From Pseudomonas putida (GTDB lineage: Bacteria > Pseudomonadota > Gammaproteobacteria > Pseudomonadales > Pseudomonadaceae): a stretch of 64,000 nt of DNA. The position numbers and the translations under genes were made by a program. Under the pieces are notes generated by a model. It made no database searches and was not told the origin of the DNA. It saw nothing but the letters and a program-made list of their open reading frames with translations. Location of the stretch: the NCBI RefSeq assembly GCF_004357765.1, contig NZ_SMTE01000020.1, positions 27,358 to 91,357 of the forward strand, written 5' to 3'. Positions 37,601-46,200 of this stretch are shown here, piece after piece (the stretch's first letter is position 1; the number at the start of each line of letters is the position of its first letter).

Positions 37601-37926
37601 TTGCCGCGCTCTTCCTTCTCGACCTGGACGATGACTTCCTGACCTTCGCTGAGCACGTCCTTGATGTTGACGCGGCCTTCCGGGGTCTTCTTGAAGTATT
37701 CGCGGGAGATTTCTTTCAGCGGCAGGAAGCCGTGACGTTCGGAACCGAAGTCGACGAAGGCGGCTTCGAGGCTGGGTTCGATGCGGGTGATCTTGCCTTT
37801 GTAGATGTTGGCCTTTTTCTGCTCACGGGCGCCGGACTCGATGTCCAGGTCGTACAGACGTTGGCCGTCCACCAGGGCTACACGCAACTCTTCGGGTTGA
37901 GTTGCGTTAATCAGCATTCTTTTCAT
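34666..37926 (-). CDS. rne: Ribonuclease E
   Basis: This encodes 1086 residues from ATG 37926 ([20 protein letters not shown]). It is the essential endonuclease for mRNA decay and for rRNA and tRNA processing, at the inner membrane. The S1 domain covers about 35-125. The catalytic core has [12 protein letters not shown] near 303 and VIDFIDMTP near 345, carrying the two metal-binding aspartates. The Zn-link CPRCSGTG lies near 404. The C-terminal half is the low-complexity degradosome scaffold: an Arg/Glu-rich region with 13 tandem EERAPR units, then a long Ala/Val/Glu/Pro tail ending in [16 protein letters not shown]-like and KPHHG segments. The long leader suggests feedback control of the message, as in E. 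coli. Confidence 0.96.
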   Translation of the reverse strand: MKRMLINATQPEELRVALVDGQRLYDLDIESGAREQKKANIYKGKITRIEPSLEAAFVDFGSERHGFLPLKEISREYFKKTPEGRVNIKDVLSEGQEVIVQVEKEERGNKGAALTTFISLAGRYLVLMPNNPRAGGISRRIEGEERNELREALNGLTVPGDMGLIVRTAGLGRSSEEMQWDLDYLLQLWSAIKEASEDRAAPFLIYQESNVIIRAIRDYLRQDIGEVLIDSIDAQEEALTFIRQVMPQYASKVKLYEDSVPLFNRFQIESQIETAFQRVVDLPSGGSIVIDPTEALVSIDINSARATKGSDIEETALQTNLEAAEEIARQLRLRDIGGLIVIDFIDMTPAKNQRAVEERVRECLEADRARVQVGRISRFGLLEMSRQRLRPSLGESSGIVCPRCSGTGIIRDVESLSLAILRLIEEEALKDRTAEVRAQVPIPVAAFLLNEKRNSITKIELRTRARIIILPNDHLETPHFEVQRLRDDNPEVLNNQSSYEIAAAEAEEAPQPTATRTLVRQEAAVKTAPARANAPVPAAAEEPQQPAATPAPSAPEPSLFKGLVKSLVSLFAGKDEPAVAAPAVTTEKPATERPQRNEERRNGRQQSRNRNGRRDDERKPREERAERAPREERQPREDRAPREERAPREERAPRQPREDRRGNREERVRELREPLDAAPAAREERAPREERAPREERAPREERAPREERAPREERAPREERAPREERAPREERAPREERAPREERAPREERAPREERAPRAPREERQPRAAEQAAEQAEEQLPNEEALQQDEQEGTDGERPRRRSRGQRRRSNRRERQRNANGELIEGGEEEGSEEQPQQHQASELGAQLAAGVAVTAAVASSNISAEAEAEANQQAERATADTAVTDNSEATPPVEQAEGVAETAAKVEEVAIAPVVEQPVSEPVAVVEAGSEPVVEVTPEPVVEQAPAALPVVVAETPVETAEQAPAVEPIEAEQTPVVVEAAPVVEQPAAVVEAQPEAATEAAPVVEQAAPVTAEPAPVEAPAVVEAATVMLPNGRAPNDPREVRRRKREAEAAAKAAEAAAAAVPAEQAALETADEHKPHHG
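35651..35884 (-). repeat. Tandem 18-bp repeat encoding EERAPR units in RNase E
   Basis: Thirteen consecutive 18-base units encode the hexapeptide EERAPR within residues ~681-759 of RNase E. Units differ only at synonymous sites (for example TTCACG against TTCGCG on the plus strand), which suggests recent slippage-type expansion under protein selection. Related, less regular units continue to about 36060. The charged repeat probably lies in the RNA-binding, unstructured scaffold. Confidence 0.9.
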
Positions 37927-38690
37927 GTTGTACCGTCGGTTTCCGGGCTGCCGGAAACGGCGTTCGGCACACACGACTTCTCAATGGTCGGTGCCAAGGT
38001 GCGCAAAGGATGGCCGGGCCACCCCCGTGTCTGGCGACGTTCGGCACCAGCCGGTTGCCCAGCCTGCCGTTGTCGCGACGACGCGTCCTGTTTGCTGCGG
38101 TGCCAACGAGGCCTTGTGCCAACTGATGCGATATCCGATCGATATCCGAATCAACTTGCCGGCCCCGTGCACTCAGTCAGGAGGAGGAATCAACCGTCAG
38201 CCGTGGACGCCCGGAGGCATCTTTTCAGGACCTTATCCGCTCGCCGGCAATGTCTTTGGGCCGGTGGCCGGACGCGGTGCTACACGGTCCGAGGGCTGTG
38301 CATCTCCACCCTGCACGTATCCCTGATAATTCGGGTGCTGCCGCGCGCTGAATCCGCAACGGGTTGCATTTTTCGCCAGCGCGCTACCGCGCTGACGCCA
38401 TTCATGTCCAAGGCAGGTATTTCCGAAGCATTCGCCCGGGGTTGCGTGGAAGCATCGAGGCGGGGCAGAGGTACGGCGAAAAGAAGCGGGTAAGCAGGTG
38501 AAACACCGCACTTGTCGTTTTTTTTCGGTCTTCTCTACACGGCGCTGGTGGCGATTCCAGGCAATTCGGTAAACTGGCGAAAACCCCGTAGGACGGCCTC
38601 GCGTCCTGGAGAATTGCGTTGGTCAGGGGCCGGCCGAGGGCCTGGTTCCGCTGGCCTGCCGCTTTTGGCGGCGTTCGCGACTATAGCAGT
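37927..38690 (-). promoter_or_regulatory. Long rne leader and intergenic region
   Basis: About 810 bases separate rne from rluC, with no convincing gene. In the rne direction, a stable hairpin (GTTTCCGG/CCGGAAAC, 37939-37946 with 37951-37958) lies 12 bases before the start codon and could hide the ribosome site. In E. coli the rne leader is a structured autoregulatory element; a similar role here is inferred from the length and the hairpin. Rne promoters were not located. Confidence 0.4.
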
Positions 38691-38724
38691 AATGATTAAG
38701 TGCTTCAATTCCATAAAAAATTGT

Positions 38725-38730
38725 TATGAT
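38725..38730 (+). promoter_or_regulatory. Candidate -10 element just before rluC
   Basis: TATGAT at 38725-38730, in an AT-rich tract, lies six bases before ATG 38737. If used, the rluC message would be leaderless. The -35 is poor (GCTTCA at 17-base spacing), so the call is tentative. Confidence 0.35.
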
Positions 38731-38736
38731 CCCGCC

Positions 38737-39693
38737 ATGACGACCAATACCCCTCCGACTTCCGGCGTTCAGCTGATCGAAGTCGCGCCGGAGCTTGCCG
38801 GCCAACGCATCGACAATTTCCTCATCACGGCCCTCAAGGGTGTGCCCAAGACCCTGGTCTATCGCATCCTGCGCAAGGGCGAAGTCAGGGTCAACAAGGG
38901 CCGCATCAAACCCGAGTACAAACTGCAGGCAGGCGACATCGTGCGGGTGCCGCCCGTCCGTCTGCCCGAGCGCGACGAGCCGGCGCCGGTGGCCCAGGGG
39001 CTGCTGCAGCGCCTGGAGGCGGCTATCGTCTACGAAGACAAGGCGCTGATCGTGATGAACAAGCCCGCCGGCATCGCCGTGCATGGCGGCAGCGGCCTGA
39101 GCTTCGGCGTGATCGAGGCGCTGCGCCAGTTGCGTCCCGATGCCAAGGAGCTCGAGCTGGTGCACCGGCTCGATCGCGATACGTCCGGTCTGCTGATGAT
39201 CGCCAAGAAGCGCAGCATGCTGCGCCACCTGCACGCCGCGTTGCGTGGCGATGGCGTCGACAAGCGCTACATGGCCCTGGTGCGTGGCCATTGGCCAACC
39301 TCGAAGAAGCAGGTCAACGCACCTCTGCTCAAGAGCAACTTGCGCTCCGGTGAGCGCATGGTCGAAGTCAACGACGAAGGCAAGGAGGCGTTGACGATGT
39401 TTCGCGTGCTGCGCCGCTTCGGCGAGTTCGCCACCATCGTCGAGGCGCGGCCTATCACGGGCCGTACCCATCAGATTCGCGTGCACACCCTGCATGCCGG
39501 GCACATGATCGCCGGTGACAGCAAGTACGGCGACGAAGATTTCAGTCGCGAGATCCGCGAACTGGGCGGCAAGCGCCTGTTCCTGCATGCCTATGCGCTG
39601 ACCGTGCCGCTGCCCGATGGCGGCGAGCTCAAGCTCGAGGCTCCGGTGGACGAGGTCTGGGCCAAGACCGTGGAGCGTTTGAGTGCGACCTGA
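38737..39693 (+). CDS. rluC: 23S rRNA pseudouridine synthase RluC
   Basis: This encodes 318 residues from ATG 38737 ([16 protein letters not shown]). The longer in-frame start at 38512 adds unrelated sequence. The S4 RNA-binding domain (about 15-80, [20 protein letters not shown]) precedes the catalytic domain with HRLDRDTSG near 143, containing the active-site Asp, and the [13 protein letters not shown] block near 240. E. coli RluC modifies U955, U2504 and U2580. It overlaps the start of the HAD phosphatase gene by 11 bases. Confidence 0.95.
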   Translation: MTTNTPPTSGVQLIEVAPELAGQRIDNFLITALKGVPKTLVYRILRKGEVRVNKGRIKPEYKLQAGDIVRVPPVRLPERDEPAPVAQGLLQRLEAAIVYEDKALIVMNKPAGIAVHGGSGLSFGVIEALRQLRPDAKELELVHRLDRDTSGLLMIAKKRSMLRHLHAALRGDGVDKRYMALVRGHWPTSKKQVNAPLLKSNLRSGERMVEVNDEGKEALTMFRVLRRFGEFATIVEARPITGRTHQIRVHTLHAGHMIAGDSKYGDEDFSREIRELGGKRLFLHAYALTVPLPDGGELKLEAPVDEVWAKTVERLSAT

Positions 39694-40363
39694 TTACCAG
39701 CTGCTGATCTTCGATTGGGACGGGACCCTGGCCGACTCCATCGGTCGCATCGTCGAGGCGATGAACCTTGCCGCCGAGCGTGCCGGCGAGGCACCGAGTC
39801 GGGACGATGCTATCAAGGGCATCATCGGTCTGGCCTTGGGCGAGGCCATTTCGGTCTTGTACCCGCATCTGGATGCGCATCAGGTTGCGGTGTTCCGCCA
39901 ACACTACGCTGATGTGTACATGGCCCTCGATCAGGAGCCCTCGCCACTGTTCGAAGGCGTGGCCGAGTCGCTGGAGGCCTTTCGTGTCGAGGGTTACCGC
40001 ATGGCGGTTGCCACCGGCAAGGCGCGTCGCGGTCTGGATCGGGTGCTCAAGGCGCACGGTTGGGAGCGCTACTTCGATATTACCCGCGCAGCAGATGAAA
40101 CCCGTGGTAAGCCGCACCCGTTGATGCTCGAGGAGATACTCCAGCACTGCCGGGTCGAACCTGGGCGGGCCCTGATGGTCGGAGATTCAGCATTCGACCT
40201 GCAGATGGCCAGCAATGCCGGCATGCATTCGGTCGCCGTCGGCTATGGTGCCATGTCGCTGCAGGCCCTGGCCGAGTTCGGTCCGCAGGTCTGCATCGAG
40301 CGCTTTTCCCAGCTACGCGAGTGGTTGGCCGGTTCCGCGCAATTCCCAATCCAAGGTAGGTGA
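39683..40363 (+). CDS. HAD-family phosphatase (phosphoglycolate phosphatase-like)
   Basis: This encodes 226 residues, GTG start at 39683 inside the rluC end, with GGAG seven bases before it. HAD motifs are DWDGTLADS (nucleophile Asp at ~12), [10 protein letters not shown] near 110 with the motif II Thr, and GKPHPLM plus [11 protein letters not shown] near 145-175. The cap is the alpha-helical type, as in Gph. The substrate is not determined by the sequence. This position next to rluC is conserved in pseudomonads. Confidence 0.92.
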   Translation: MRPDYQLLIFDWDGTLADSIGRIVEAMNLAAERAGEAPSRDDAIKGIIGLALGEAISVLYPHLDAHQVAVFRQHYADVYMALDQEPSPLFEGVAESLEAFRVEGYRMAVATGKARRGLDRVLKAHGWERYFDITRAADETRGKPHPLMLEEILQHCRVEPGRALMVGDSAFDLQMASNAGMHSVAVGYGAMSLQALAEFGPQVCIERFSQLREWLAGSAQFPIQGR

Positions 40364-40365
40364 GC

Positions 40366-41355
40366 ATGACAGACGAGTGGAAAGCACCTGAGCCCGAGCC
40401 GGCAGAGCGCGAGGAGCGCAAAAGCTGGAAGCTGCTCGAAAAGACCCTTCTGGCGGGTATTCAAGAGCAGCGTCGCGCGCGGCGTTGGGGGATCTTCTTC
40501 AAACTGCTGACCTTCGTCTACCTGTTCGGCATCCTGGCGCTGTTCCTGCCGCTGACCGATATGGACAAGGCCGCATCGCGCAGCGCCAGCCACACGGCGC
40601 TGGTGGAGGTGCGAGGGGTGATTGCCGACCAGGAGGCGGCCAGCGCCGACAACATCATCAAGGGCCTGCGCGAAGCCTTCAAGGATCCCAAGACCAAGGC
40701 CGTGGTGTTGCGCATCAACAGTCCGGGCGGCAGCCCGGTGCAGGCCGGCTATGTGTATGACGAGATCCGCCGCCTGCGCGGCGAGCATCCGCAGATCAAG
40801 CTCTATGCGGTGATCACCGACCTGGGCGCGTCAGGTGCCTATTACATCGCCAGTGCGGCTGACGAGATCTATGCCGACAAGGCCAGTCTGGTCGGCTCGA
40901 TCGGCGTCACGGCGGCTGGCTACGGGTTCGTCGGTGCCATGGAGAAGCTGGGTGTCGAGCGGCGGGCGTACACATCGGGTGAGCACAAGGCGTTTCTTGA
41001 TCCGTTCTCCCCGGAGAAACCCGAGGAAACCAAGTTCTGGCAAGGTGTGCTGGATACCACTCATCAGCAGTTCATCGCCATGGTCAAGCAAGGGCGTGGC
41101 GAGCGCCTGAAGGACAAAGAGCATCCGGAGCTGTTCAGTGGCCTGATCTGGTCGGGTGAGCAGGCCCAGGCGCTGGGGCTGGTGGATGGCTTGGGGAGTG
41201 CCAGTTACGTGGCGCGCGATATCGTCGGTGAGAAGGAGTTGGTGGACTTTACCGTCCAGGAGTCGCCGTTCGATCGATTCTCCAAGCGTATCGGGGCCAG
41301 TGTCGCAGAGCATCTGGCCATGTGGATGGGCTTCCAGGGGCCGCAGTTGCGGTGA
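40366..41355 (+). CDS. sppA: Signal peptide peptidase SppA-like protease (S49)
   Basis: This encodes 329 residues. ATG 40366 follows AAGGTAGG by about five bases. A single membrane helix (FFKLLTFVYLFGILALFLPL, about 44-64) anchors it, with the protease outside. The catalytic serine lies in TDLGASGAYY near 153 and the lysine in DKASLVGSIGVT near 170-180, so the Ser-Lys dyad is present. The short, single-domain form would assemble into a ring. It degrades leftover signal peptides and other membrane peptides. Confidence 0.93.
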   Translation: MTDEWKAPEPEPAEREERKSWKLLEKTLLAGIQEQRRARRWGIFFKLLTFVYLFGILALFLPLTDMDKAASRSASHTALVEVRGVIADQEAASADNIIKGLREAFKDPKTKAVVLRINSPGGSPVQAGYVYDEIRRLRGEHPQIKLYAVITDLGASGAYYIASAADEIYADKASLVGSIGVTAAGYGFVGAMEKLGVERRAYTSGEHKAFLDPFSPEKPEETKFWQGVLDTTHQQFIAMVKQGRGERLKDKEHPELFSGLIWSGEQAQALGLVDGLGSASYVARDIVGEKELVDFTVQESPFDRFSKRIGASVAEHLAMWMGFQGPQLR

Positions 41356-41370
41356 TTCTCGGGGGCGTTT

Positions 41371-41407
41371 GAGGGCGGTGGTGGCTCTGAGATCGAGCGC
41401 CGCCCTC
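41371..41407. repeat. Hairpin after sppA containing a partial extragenic repeat
   Basis: GAGGGCGG (41371-41378) pairs with CCGCCCTC (41400-41407). The right side contains GAGATCGAGCGCCGCC, a partial copy of the palindrome at 34526. It may act as a terminator between convergent sppA and maf, although there is no T-run. Confidence 0.5.
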
Positions 41408-41421
41408 TGTCTCCCGACGTG

Positions 41422-42000
41422 CTACGGGATCACCACCCCCTCCTGGGTCAGCATATCCACCAGCCGAATCAGTGGCAGCCCGATCAAACTGGTCGCATCC
41501 GGCCCGTGGGTGCTTTGAAATAAACTCACTCCCAACCCTTCCGCCTTGAAACTCCCCGCGCAATCGAGTGGCTGCTCCGCCGTCACGTAGCGCTCCACGC
41601 GCTCGCGGTCCAGTTCGCGCATGTTCACGGTGAACGGCACGCAGTCCACCTGGCAGCGCCCGGTGCTGCTGTTGAGCAATGCCAGCCCGGTCAGGAACGT
41701 GACCTGCTGTCCGCTGGCTTCGAGCAATTGCTCGCAGGCGCGCTCGAAGGTGTGTGGCTTGCCCAGCACTTGTTCGCCCAGCACCGCGACCTGGTCCGAG
41801 CCTATGATCAGGTGCCCTGGATAGTCCGCCGCCAACGCCTCGGCCTTGGCCTTGGCGAGTCGTCGCACCAAGTCGACAGCTGGTTCCTCATCCAGGCGTC
41901 TTTCGTCTATATCGGGGCTTGCCCAGATGAAGGGCAGGCGCAGGCGGGTCAGCAGTTCGCGCCGGTAGGTAGAGCTCGAAGCCAGTAACAGGGGAAGCAT
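41422..42000 (-). CDS. yceF: Maf-like nucleotide pyrophosphatase, YceF subfamily
   Basis: This encodes 192 residues from ATG 42000 (MLPLLLASSSTYRRELLTRL), with AGGAG seven bases upstream. Maf motifs are LASSSxxRRELL, HLIIGSDQVAVL near 68 with the catalytic Asp, and CAGSFKAEGLG near 145. The CAGSFK form and the neighbourhood (rluC, yceD, rpmF) match YceF, which hydrolyses 7-methyl-GTP, rather than the dTTP/UTP-specific YhdE group. It is divergent from yceD. Confidence 0.92.
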   Translation of the reverse strand: MLPLLLASSSTYRRELLTRLRLPFIWASPDIDERRLDEEPAVDLVRRLAKAKAEALAADYPGHLIIGSDQVAVLGEQVLGKPHTFERACEQLLEASGQQVTFLTGLALLNSSTGRCQVDCVPFTVNMRELDRERVERYVTAEQPLDCAGSFKAEGLGVSLFQSTHGPDATSLIGLPLIRLVDMLTQEGVVIP

Positions 42001-42058
42001 GATAGACTCCTGGTCGGATGAGCCCGATTCTAACATGCGCGATGCCGCCGAATTTCCT

Positions 42059-42087
42059 TTGACAGGGACGGGGGGCATCCCTAGAAT
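42059..42087 (+). promoter_or_regulatory. Strong sigma70 promoter of yceD-rpmF-plsX
   Basis: A perfect TTGACA (42059-42064), a 17-base spacer and TAGAAT (42082-42087) form a near-consensus promoter. The yceD ATG is only 10 bases past the -10, so the transcript would have a leader of at most a few bases, or none. Confidence 0.85.
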
Positions 42088-42096
42088 GCTGCGCCT

Positions 42097-42624
42097 ATGT
42101 TGAATGACCCGATTCCACCTCACGTTGACCCGCGCAAATTAGCTGATCGTGGCGTAACCATCACTGGTTCGCTGCAACTCGCTGATTTGGAAAGACTCTG
42201 CGACCCGCTTTCCGACGATGTCGGTACGGTGCAGGCGAAGTTCGATTTTGAACGAGACGAACAGCACGTCGTGGTTATCCACAGCGAACTGGACGTTGAG
42301 GTCAAGATGGTTTGCCAGCGTTGTCTTGAGCTGGTCACCCTGCCGATCCACAGCGAATGCACATACGCCGTGGTGAAAGAGGGTGCGAATACCCAGTCGT
42401 TGCCGAAAGGCTATGACGTGCTGGAACTGGGCGAAGATCCTTTGGATCTGCAGGCATTGGTCGAGGAGGAGCTGTTGCTCGCCTTGCCTATCGTGCCTGC
42501 TCATCATCCGGAAGAATGCCAGCAGCCGGCGGGCGCAGACGAGCCCGAATCGAGCAAGGACGAGGTATCGCGGTCCAACCCGTTCAGTGTTTTGGCGCAG
42601 TTAAAGCGTGACCCAAACGTTTAG
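42097..42624 (+). CDS. yceD: YceD (DUF177) protein
   Basis: This encodes 175 residues. The DUF177 cysteines appear in KMVCQRCLELVTLP near residue 70, and the acidic C-terminal motif YDVLELGEDPLDLQALVEEELLLALPI near 108-134 is characteristic. The family is linked to 23S rRNA accumulation in bacteria and plants and is regularly next to rpmF. No ribosome binding site is visible, in keeping with a nearly leaderless message. The rpmF gene follows after 13 bases. Confidence 0.94.
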   Translation: MLNDPIPPHVDPRKLADRGVTITGSLQLADLERLCDPLSDDVGTVQAKFDFERDEQHVVVIHSELDVEVKMVCQRCLELVTLPIHSECTYAVVKEGANTQSLPKGYDVLELGEDPLDLQALVEEELLLALPIVPAHHPEECQQPAGADEPESSKDEVSRSNPFSVLAQLKRDPNV

Positions 42625-42637
42625 GAGTTAATCAATT

Positions 42638-42820
42638 ATGGCTGTTCAGCAGAACAAAAAATCCCGCTCTGCCCGTGACATGCGCCGTTCCCACGACGCC
42701 CTGTCGGAAAACGCGCTGTCGGTAGAAAAAACCACCGGTGAAGTCCACCTGCGCCACCACGTTTCGCCAGAAGGCGTATACCGTGGTCGCAAAGTGATCG
42801 ACAAGGGCGCTGACGAGTAA
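42638..42820 (+). CDS. rpmF: 50S ribosomal protein L32
   Basis: This encodes 60 residues: [20 protein letters not shown], then the typical [12 protein letters not shown] end. TAGGAG sits about 9 bases before the ATG. The zinc cysteines of some L32 forms are absent, as is usual in gammaproteobacteria. It is coexpressed with yceD and plsX, linking ribosome and lipid synthesis. Confidence 0.97.
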
Positions 42821-42823
42821 TCC

Positions 42824-43834
42824 TTGTCCGCTCAGATCATCGCGATCGACGCAATGGGCGGGGACTTCGGTCCCCGCAGCATTGTCCAGGCTAGCATTGC
42901 CTGCCTTTCGGCTACACCCTCGTTGCACCTGACCCTCGTCGGTCAACCCTCCCTCCTTGAAGAGCTTGTCGGCGGCCTTGCGGCTGCGGATCGCGCGCGC
43001 CTGCAGATCGTGCCGGCCAACGAGGTGATCGGCATGGACGAGCGGCCTTCTCAGGCGTTGCGCGGCAAACCGGATTCGTCGATGCGCATCGCCCTGGAAC
43101 TGGTGCGTGACGGCAAGGCCCAGGCCTGCGTCAGTGCCGGCAATACCGGGGCGCTGATGGCGCTTTCGCGGTTCGTCCTCAAGACCCTGCCGGGTATCGA
43201 TCGTCCGGCCATGGTCGCCGCTATCCCGACCCAGACGGGGTACTGCCAGTTGCTGGACTTGGGCGCCAATGTCGATTGCAGCGCCGAGAACCTCTATCAG
43301 TTCGCCGTCATGGGGTCGGTGGCCGCCCAGGCCTTGGGTATCCACCGGCCACGGGTGGCGCTGCTCAACATCGGTACCGAGGACATCAAGGGCAACCAGC
43401 AGGTCAAGCTGGCCGCCAGCTTGTTGCAGGGCGCGCGTGGGTTGAACTACGTCGGTTTCGTCGAGGGAGATGGGTTGTACCGTGGCGAAGCGGACGTGGT
43501 GGTGTGCGACGGTTTCGTCGGCAACATCCTGCTCAAGTCCAGCGAAGGGTTGGCGACCATGATCGGGGCGCGCATCGAGCAGCTGTTCAAAGGTGGCGCT
43601 CTATCACGTCTGGCTGGGGTGGTGGCGATGCCGTTGCTCAAACGCTTGCAGGCCGACCTGGCGCCGGCACGGCATAATGGCGCGAGCTTCCTCGGGCTGC
43701 AGGGTATCGTGATCAAGAGTCATGGCTCTGCGGGCGTGCAGGGATTCCAGAGTGCGATCCATCGGGCGCTGATCGAGATCCAGGAAAACCTGCCGCAGCG
43801 CCTGCACGGGCGGCTCGAGGATTTGTTGCCTTAG
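42824..43834 (+). CDS. plsX: Phosphate acyltransferase PlsX
   Basis: This encodes 336 residues. The start is TTG 42824, three bases after the rpmF stop, because the conserved N-terminus [16 protein letters not shown] begins directly there and no ATG is in place. PlsX converts acyl-ACP to acyl-phosphate for phospholipid synthesis. Other family blocks are [13 protein letters not shown] near 103 and [17 protein letters not shown] near 225. The weak start codon and lack of a good ribosome site suggest translation coupled to rpmF. Confidence 0.95.
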   Translation: MSAQIIAIDAMGGDFGPRSIVQASIACLSATPSLHLTLVGQPSLLEELVGGLAAADRARLQIVPANEVIGMDERPSQALRGKPDSSMRIALELVRDGKAQACVSAGNTGALMALSRFVLKTLPGIDRPAMVAAIPTQTGYCQLLDLGANVDCSAENLYQFAVMGSVAAQALGIHRPRVALLNIGTEDIKGNQQVKLAASLLQGARGLNYVGFVEGDGLYRGEADVVVCDGFVGNILLKSSEGLATMIGARIEQLFKGGALSRLAGVVAMPLLKRLQADLAPARHNGASFLGLQGIVIKSHGSAGVQGFQSAIHRALIEIQENLPQRLHGRLEDLLP

Positions 43835-44000
43835 TGTTTGTATCTGTCGCATCTGCGCGTACAAAGGCCTTAGGCATATCGGTCGCGAGATGCTTAAATG
43901 TGACCGCTTGGTCCGCGTCTCCATCCAAGCTAACAGATTCCGCGCCTGGCCCTAGGCCTGGCGCACTCTATTCGACGACAAGATCATAAGGGCTTGTTCA

Positions 44001-44939
44001 ATGTCTGCATCCCTCGCATTCGTCTTCCCCGGTCAAGGTTCCCAGTCGCTGGGCATGCTCGCCGAACTCGGTGCTGAAAAGCCGGTGATCATCGAGACCT
44101 TCAAGGAAGCTTCCGAGGCTCTGGGCTACGACCTGTGGCAATTGGTCCAGCAGGGTCCGGAGGAACAACTCAACCAAACCGACAAGACTCAGCCGGCAAT
44201 CCTCACTGCGTCCATCGCACTGTGGCGTCTGTGGCTGGAGGAGGGCGGCGCTCGTCCGGCCTTCGTGTCCGGCCACAGCCTGGGTGAATACAGCGCTCTC
44301 GTCGCTGCCGGCAGCATCAGCCTGAAAGACGCGGTGCGCCTGGTGGAGCGCCGTGGTCAACTGATGCAGGAAGCGGTACCGGCCGGTCATGGTGCCATGG
44401 CCGCGATTCTGGGTCTGGACGACGCCGTGGTGGTGGACATCTGTGCCGAAGCGGCTGAAGACGAAGTGGTCAGTGCGGTGAACTTCAACTCGCCAGGCCA
44501 GGTGGTCATCGCCGGTAACAAGGCTGCGGTCGATCGCGCCATCGAACTGTGCAAGGCCAAGGGTGCCAAGCGTGCCTTGCCCCTGGCAGTCAGCGTGCCG
44601 TCGCACTGCGCACTGATGAAGCCGGCTGCCGAGCGCTTCGCCGAGGCGGTCAATGCCATCGAGTGGAAGGCGCCGCAGATCCCGGTGGTGCAGAACGTTA
44701 CCGCCGCCATCGCCGCAGACCTCGACGCGCTCAAGCATGACCTGCTGGCGCAGCTGTACCAGCCGGTACGTTGGGTGGAATGCGTGCAAACCTTGGCCGC
44801 CAATGGCGCGGTCAACCTGGTCGAGTGCGGTCCAGGCAAGGTCCTGGCGGGCCTCAACAAGCGTTGCGCCGACGGTGTGACCACCTACAACCTCAATACC
44901 CCCGACGCCGTCGCCGCCACCCGTGCGGCGCTGGCCTGA
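44001..44939 (+). CDS. fabD: Malonyl-CoA:ACP transacylase FabD
   Basis: This encodes 312 residues. It loads malonyl groups onto ACP. FVFPGQGSQSLGML starts near residue 7, and the nucleophile serine lies in GHSLGEYSALVAAG near 92. The catalytic histidine lies in VPSHCALM near 200. It is preceded by a 166-base gap with a hairpin-prone GCGCC...GGCGC palindrome (43942-43964). The fabG gene follows after 16 bases. Confidence 0.96.
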   Translation: MSASLAFVFPGQGSQSLGMLAELGAEKPVIIETFKEASEALGYDLWQLVQQGPEEQLNQTDKTQPAILTASIALWRLWLEEGGARPAFVSGHSLGEYSALVAAGSISLKDAVRLVERRGQLMQEAVPAGHGAMAAILGLDDAVVVDICAEAAEDEVVSAVNFNSPGQVVIAGNKAAVDRAIELCKAKGAKRALPLAVSVPSHCALMKPAAERFAEAVNAIEWKAPQIPVVQNVTAAIAADLDALKHDLLAQLYQPVRWVECVQTLAANGAVNLVECGPGKVLAGLNKRCADGVTTYNLNTPDAVAATRAALA

Positions 44940-44955
44940 ATTTGGAGAAGCTTGC

Positions 44956-45696
44956 ATGAGCCTGCAAGGTAAAGTAGCACTGGTCACCGGCGCCAGCCGT
45001 GGCATCGGCCAGGCCATCGCCCTCGAGTTGGGCCGTCAGGGCGCGATCGTGATCGGTACCGCCACGTCCGCTTCGGGCGCCGAGCGTATTGCCGCCACCC
45101 TCAAGGAGCACGGCATCCAGGGCACCGGCATGGAACTCAACGTGACCAGCGACGAGTCCGTCAGCGCTGTGCTCGGGGCCATCGGCGAGCAGTTCGGCGC
45201 TCCAGCGATCCTGGTCAACAATGCCGGTATCACCCGTGACAACCTCATGCTGCGGATGAAAGACGACGAGTGGTTCGATGTCGTCGACACCAACCTGAAC
45301 AGCCTTTACCGTCTGTCCAAGGGCGTGTTGCGTGGCATGACCAAGGCGCGTTGGGGTCGTATCATCAGCATCGGTTCGGTCGTCGGTGCCATGGGCAACG
45401 TCGGCCAGGTCAACTACGCTGCCGCCAAGGCAGGCCTGGAAGGCTTCAGTCGCGCCCTGGCGCGTGAGGTCGGCTCGCGCAACATCACCGTCAACTCGGT
45501 AACCCCGGGCTTCATCGATACCGACATGACCCGTGAGCTGCCAGAAGCGCAGCGCGAGGCCCTGCAGACCCAGATTCCGCTGGGCCGCCTGGGTCAGGCC
45601 GAGGAAATCGCTAAGGTGGTCTCCTTCCTGGCATCCGACGGCGCAGCCTACGTCACCGGCGCTACAGTACCGGTGAACGGCGGTATGTACATGTAA
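44956..45696 (+). CDS. fabG: 3-oxoacyl-ACP reductase FabG
   Basis: This encodes 246 residues from ATG 44956 (MSLQGKVALVTGASRGIGQA), with GGAGAAG about 6 bases upstream. NADPH site TGASRGIG lies at ~12; NNAGITRD near 87; catalytic Ser in SIGSVVG near 138; YxxxK in NYAAAKAG near 151-155. It performs the first reduction of each elongation cycle. Confidence 0.97.
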   Translation: MSLQGKVALVTGASRGIGQAIALELGRQGAIVIGTATSASGAERIAATLKEHGIQGTGMELNVTSDESVSAVLGAIGEQFGAPAILVNNAGITRDNLMLRMKDDEWFDVVDTNLNSLYRLSKGVLRGMTKARWGRIISIGSVVGAMGNVGQVNYAAAKAGLEGFSRALAREVGSRNITVNSVTPGFIDTDMTRELPEAQREALQTQIPLGRLGQAEEIAKVVSFLASDGAAYVTGATVPVNGGMYM

Positions 45697-45817
45697 CAAC
45701 GCAAGTCAATGTGACGGATTGGGTAAAAAAAGAGTCATACTCCGAGCCTAAAATCCGTTATAAAGCTGCAACCAGATTCCAGGCAGAGGGTCGGGTGGTC
45801 CGTTGGAAGGTGCGTTC

Positions 45818-45848
45818 TGCTTGAAAAGCGAATGTCTTTCTATAAAAT
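45818..45848 (+). promoter_or_regulatory. Candidate acpP promoter
   Basis: A strong -10, TATAAAAT (45841-45848), lies 50 bases before acpP. The matching -35 is weak (TGCTTG, 45818-45823, 17-base spacer). A separate acpP promoter is expected because ACP is made in far greater amounts than FabG, but this exact placement is tentative. Confidence 0.35.
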
Positions 45849-45877
45849 TGGTCACCGGCCAGCTGCCTGACATATGT

Positions 45878-45893
45878 CCATTAGGAGTGAAAA
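45878..45893 (+). promoter_or_regulatory. acpP ribosome binding site, predicted pairing site for the RgsA small RNA
   Basis: CCATTAGGAGTGAAAA covers the acpP Shine-Dalgarno. Its first 15 bases match, except one A/G change, the plus-strand complement of the small RNA at 52135-52149. The RNA made from the minus strand there could therefore form a 15-bp duplex with one G-U pair over the acpP ribosome site and block translation. Confidence 0.7.
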
Positions 45894-45899
45894 CTAGGT

Positions 45900-46136
45900 A
45901 TGAGCACCATCGAAGAACGCGTCAAGAAAATCGTCGCCGAGCAACTGGGCGTCAAGGAAGAAGAAGTGACTGCTGAGAAGTCCTTCGTCGATGACCTGGG
46001 TGCCGATTCGCTTGACACCGTTGAGCTGGTGATGGCTCTGGAAGAGGAATTCGAGACCGAAATTCCTGACGAAGAAGCCGAGAAGATCACTACCGTTCAA
46101 GCTGCCATCGACTACGTCAAAAGCCACCAGGCCTAA
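45900..46136 (+). CDS. acpP: Acyl carrier protein
   Basis: This encodes 78 residues, strongly acidic. The phosphopantetheine site is the serine of [19 protein letters not shown] near residue 37. It carries growing acyl chains in fatty acid synthesis. The leader overlaps the predicted RgsA pairing site. A terminator follows, so most transcripts should end before fabF. Confidence 0.98.
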   Translation: MSTIEERVKKIVAEQLGVKEEEVTAEKSFVDDLGADSLDTVELVMALEEEFETEIPDEEAEKITTVQAAIDYVKSHQA

Positions 46137-46167
46137 GACGCTGTAGTCGACGCTTCTTGTCGAGAAG

Positions 46168-46200
46168 AACCGCACTGCCTTTGCCGGCGTGCGGTTTTTT
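46168..46200 (+). terminator. Rho-independent terminator after acpP
   Basis: AACCGCAC (46168-46175) pairs with GTGCGGTT (46189-46196) across a 13-base loop and is followed by a run of T to 46200. It separates abundant acpP from fabF. Confidence 0.85.

Noticed and set aside
34672-38493. A 1273-codon open frame on the plus strand opposite rne
   Set aside because: It mirrors the rne gene, is low-complexity where rne has its repeat, and has no recognisable domain or ribosome site. Stop codons are rare on the antisense strand of such GC-rich genes.
38233-38511. A 92-codon minus-strand frame in the rne-rluC gap
   Set aside because: It has no ribosome site and a biased Arg/Pro/Ala/Cys composition, with no recognisable family. 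The gap is better explained as an rne leader.
43942-43964. Palindrome GCGCC...GGCGC before fabD as a terminator or operator
   Set aside because: The stem has an internal mismatch and no T-run, and no known fab regulator site is recognisable; too weak to call as a separate feature.
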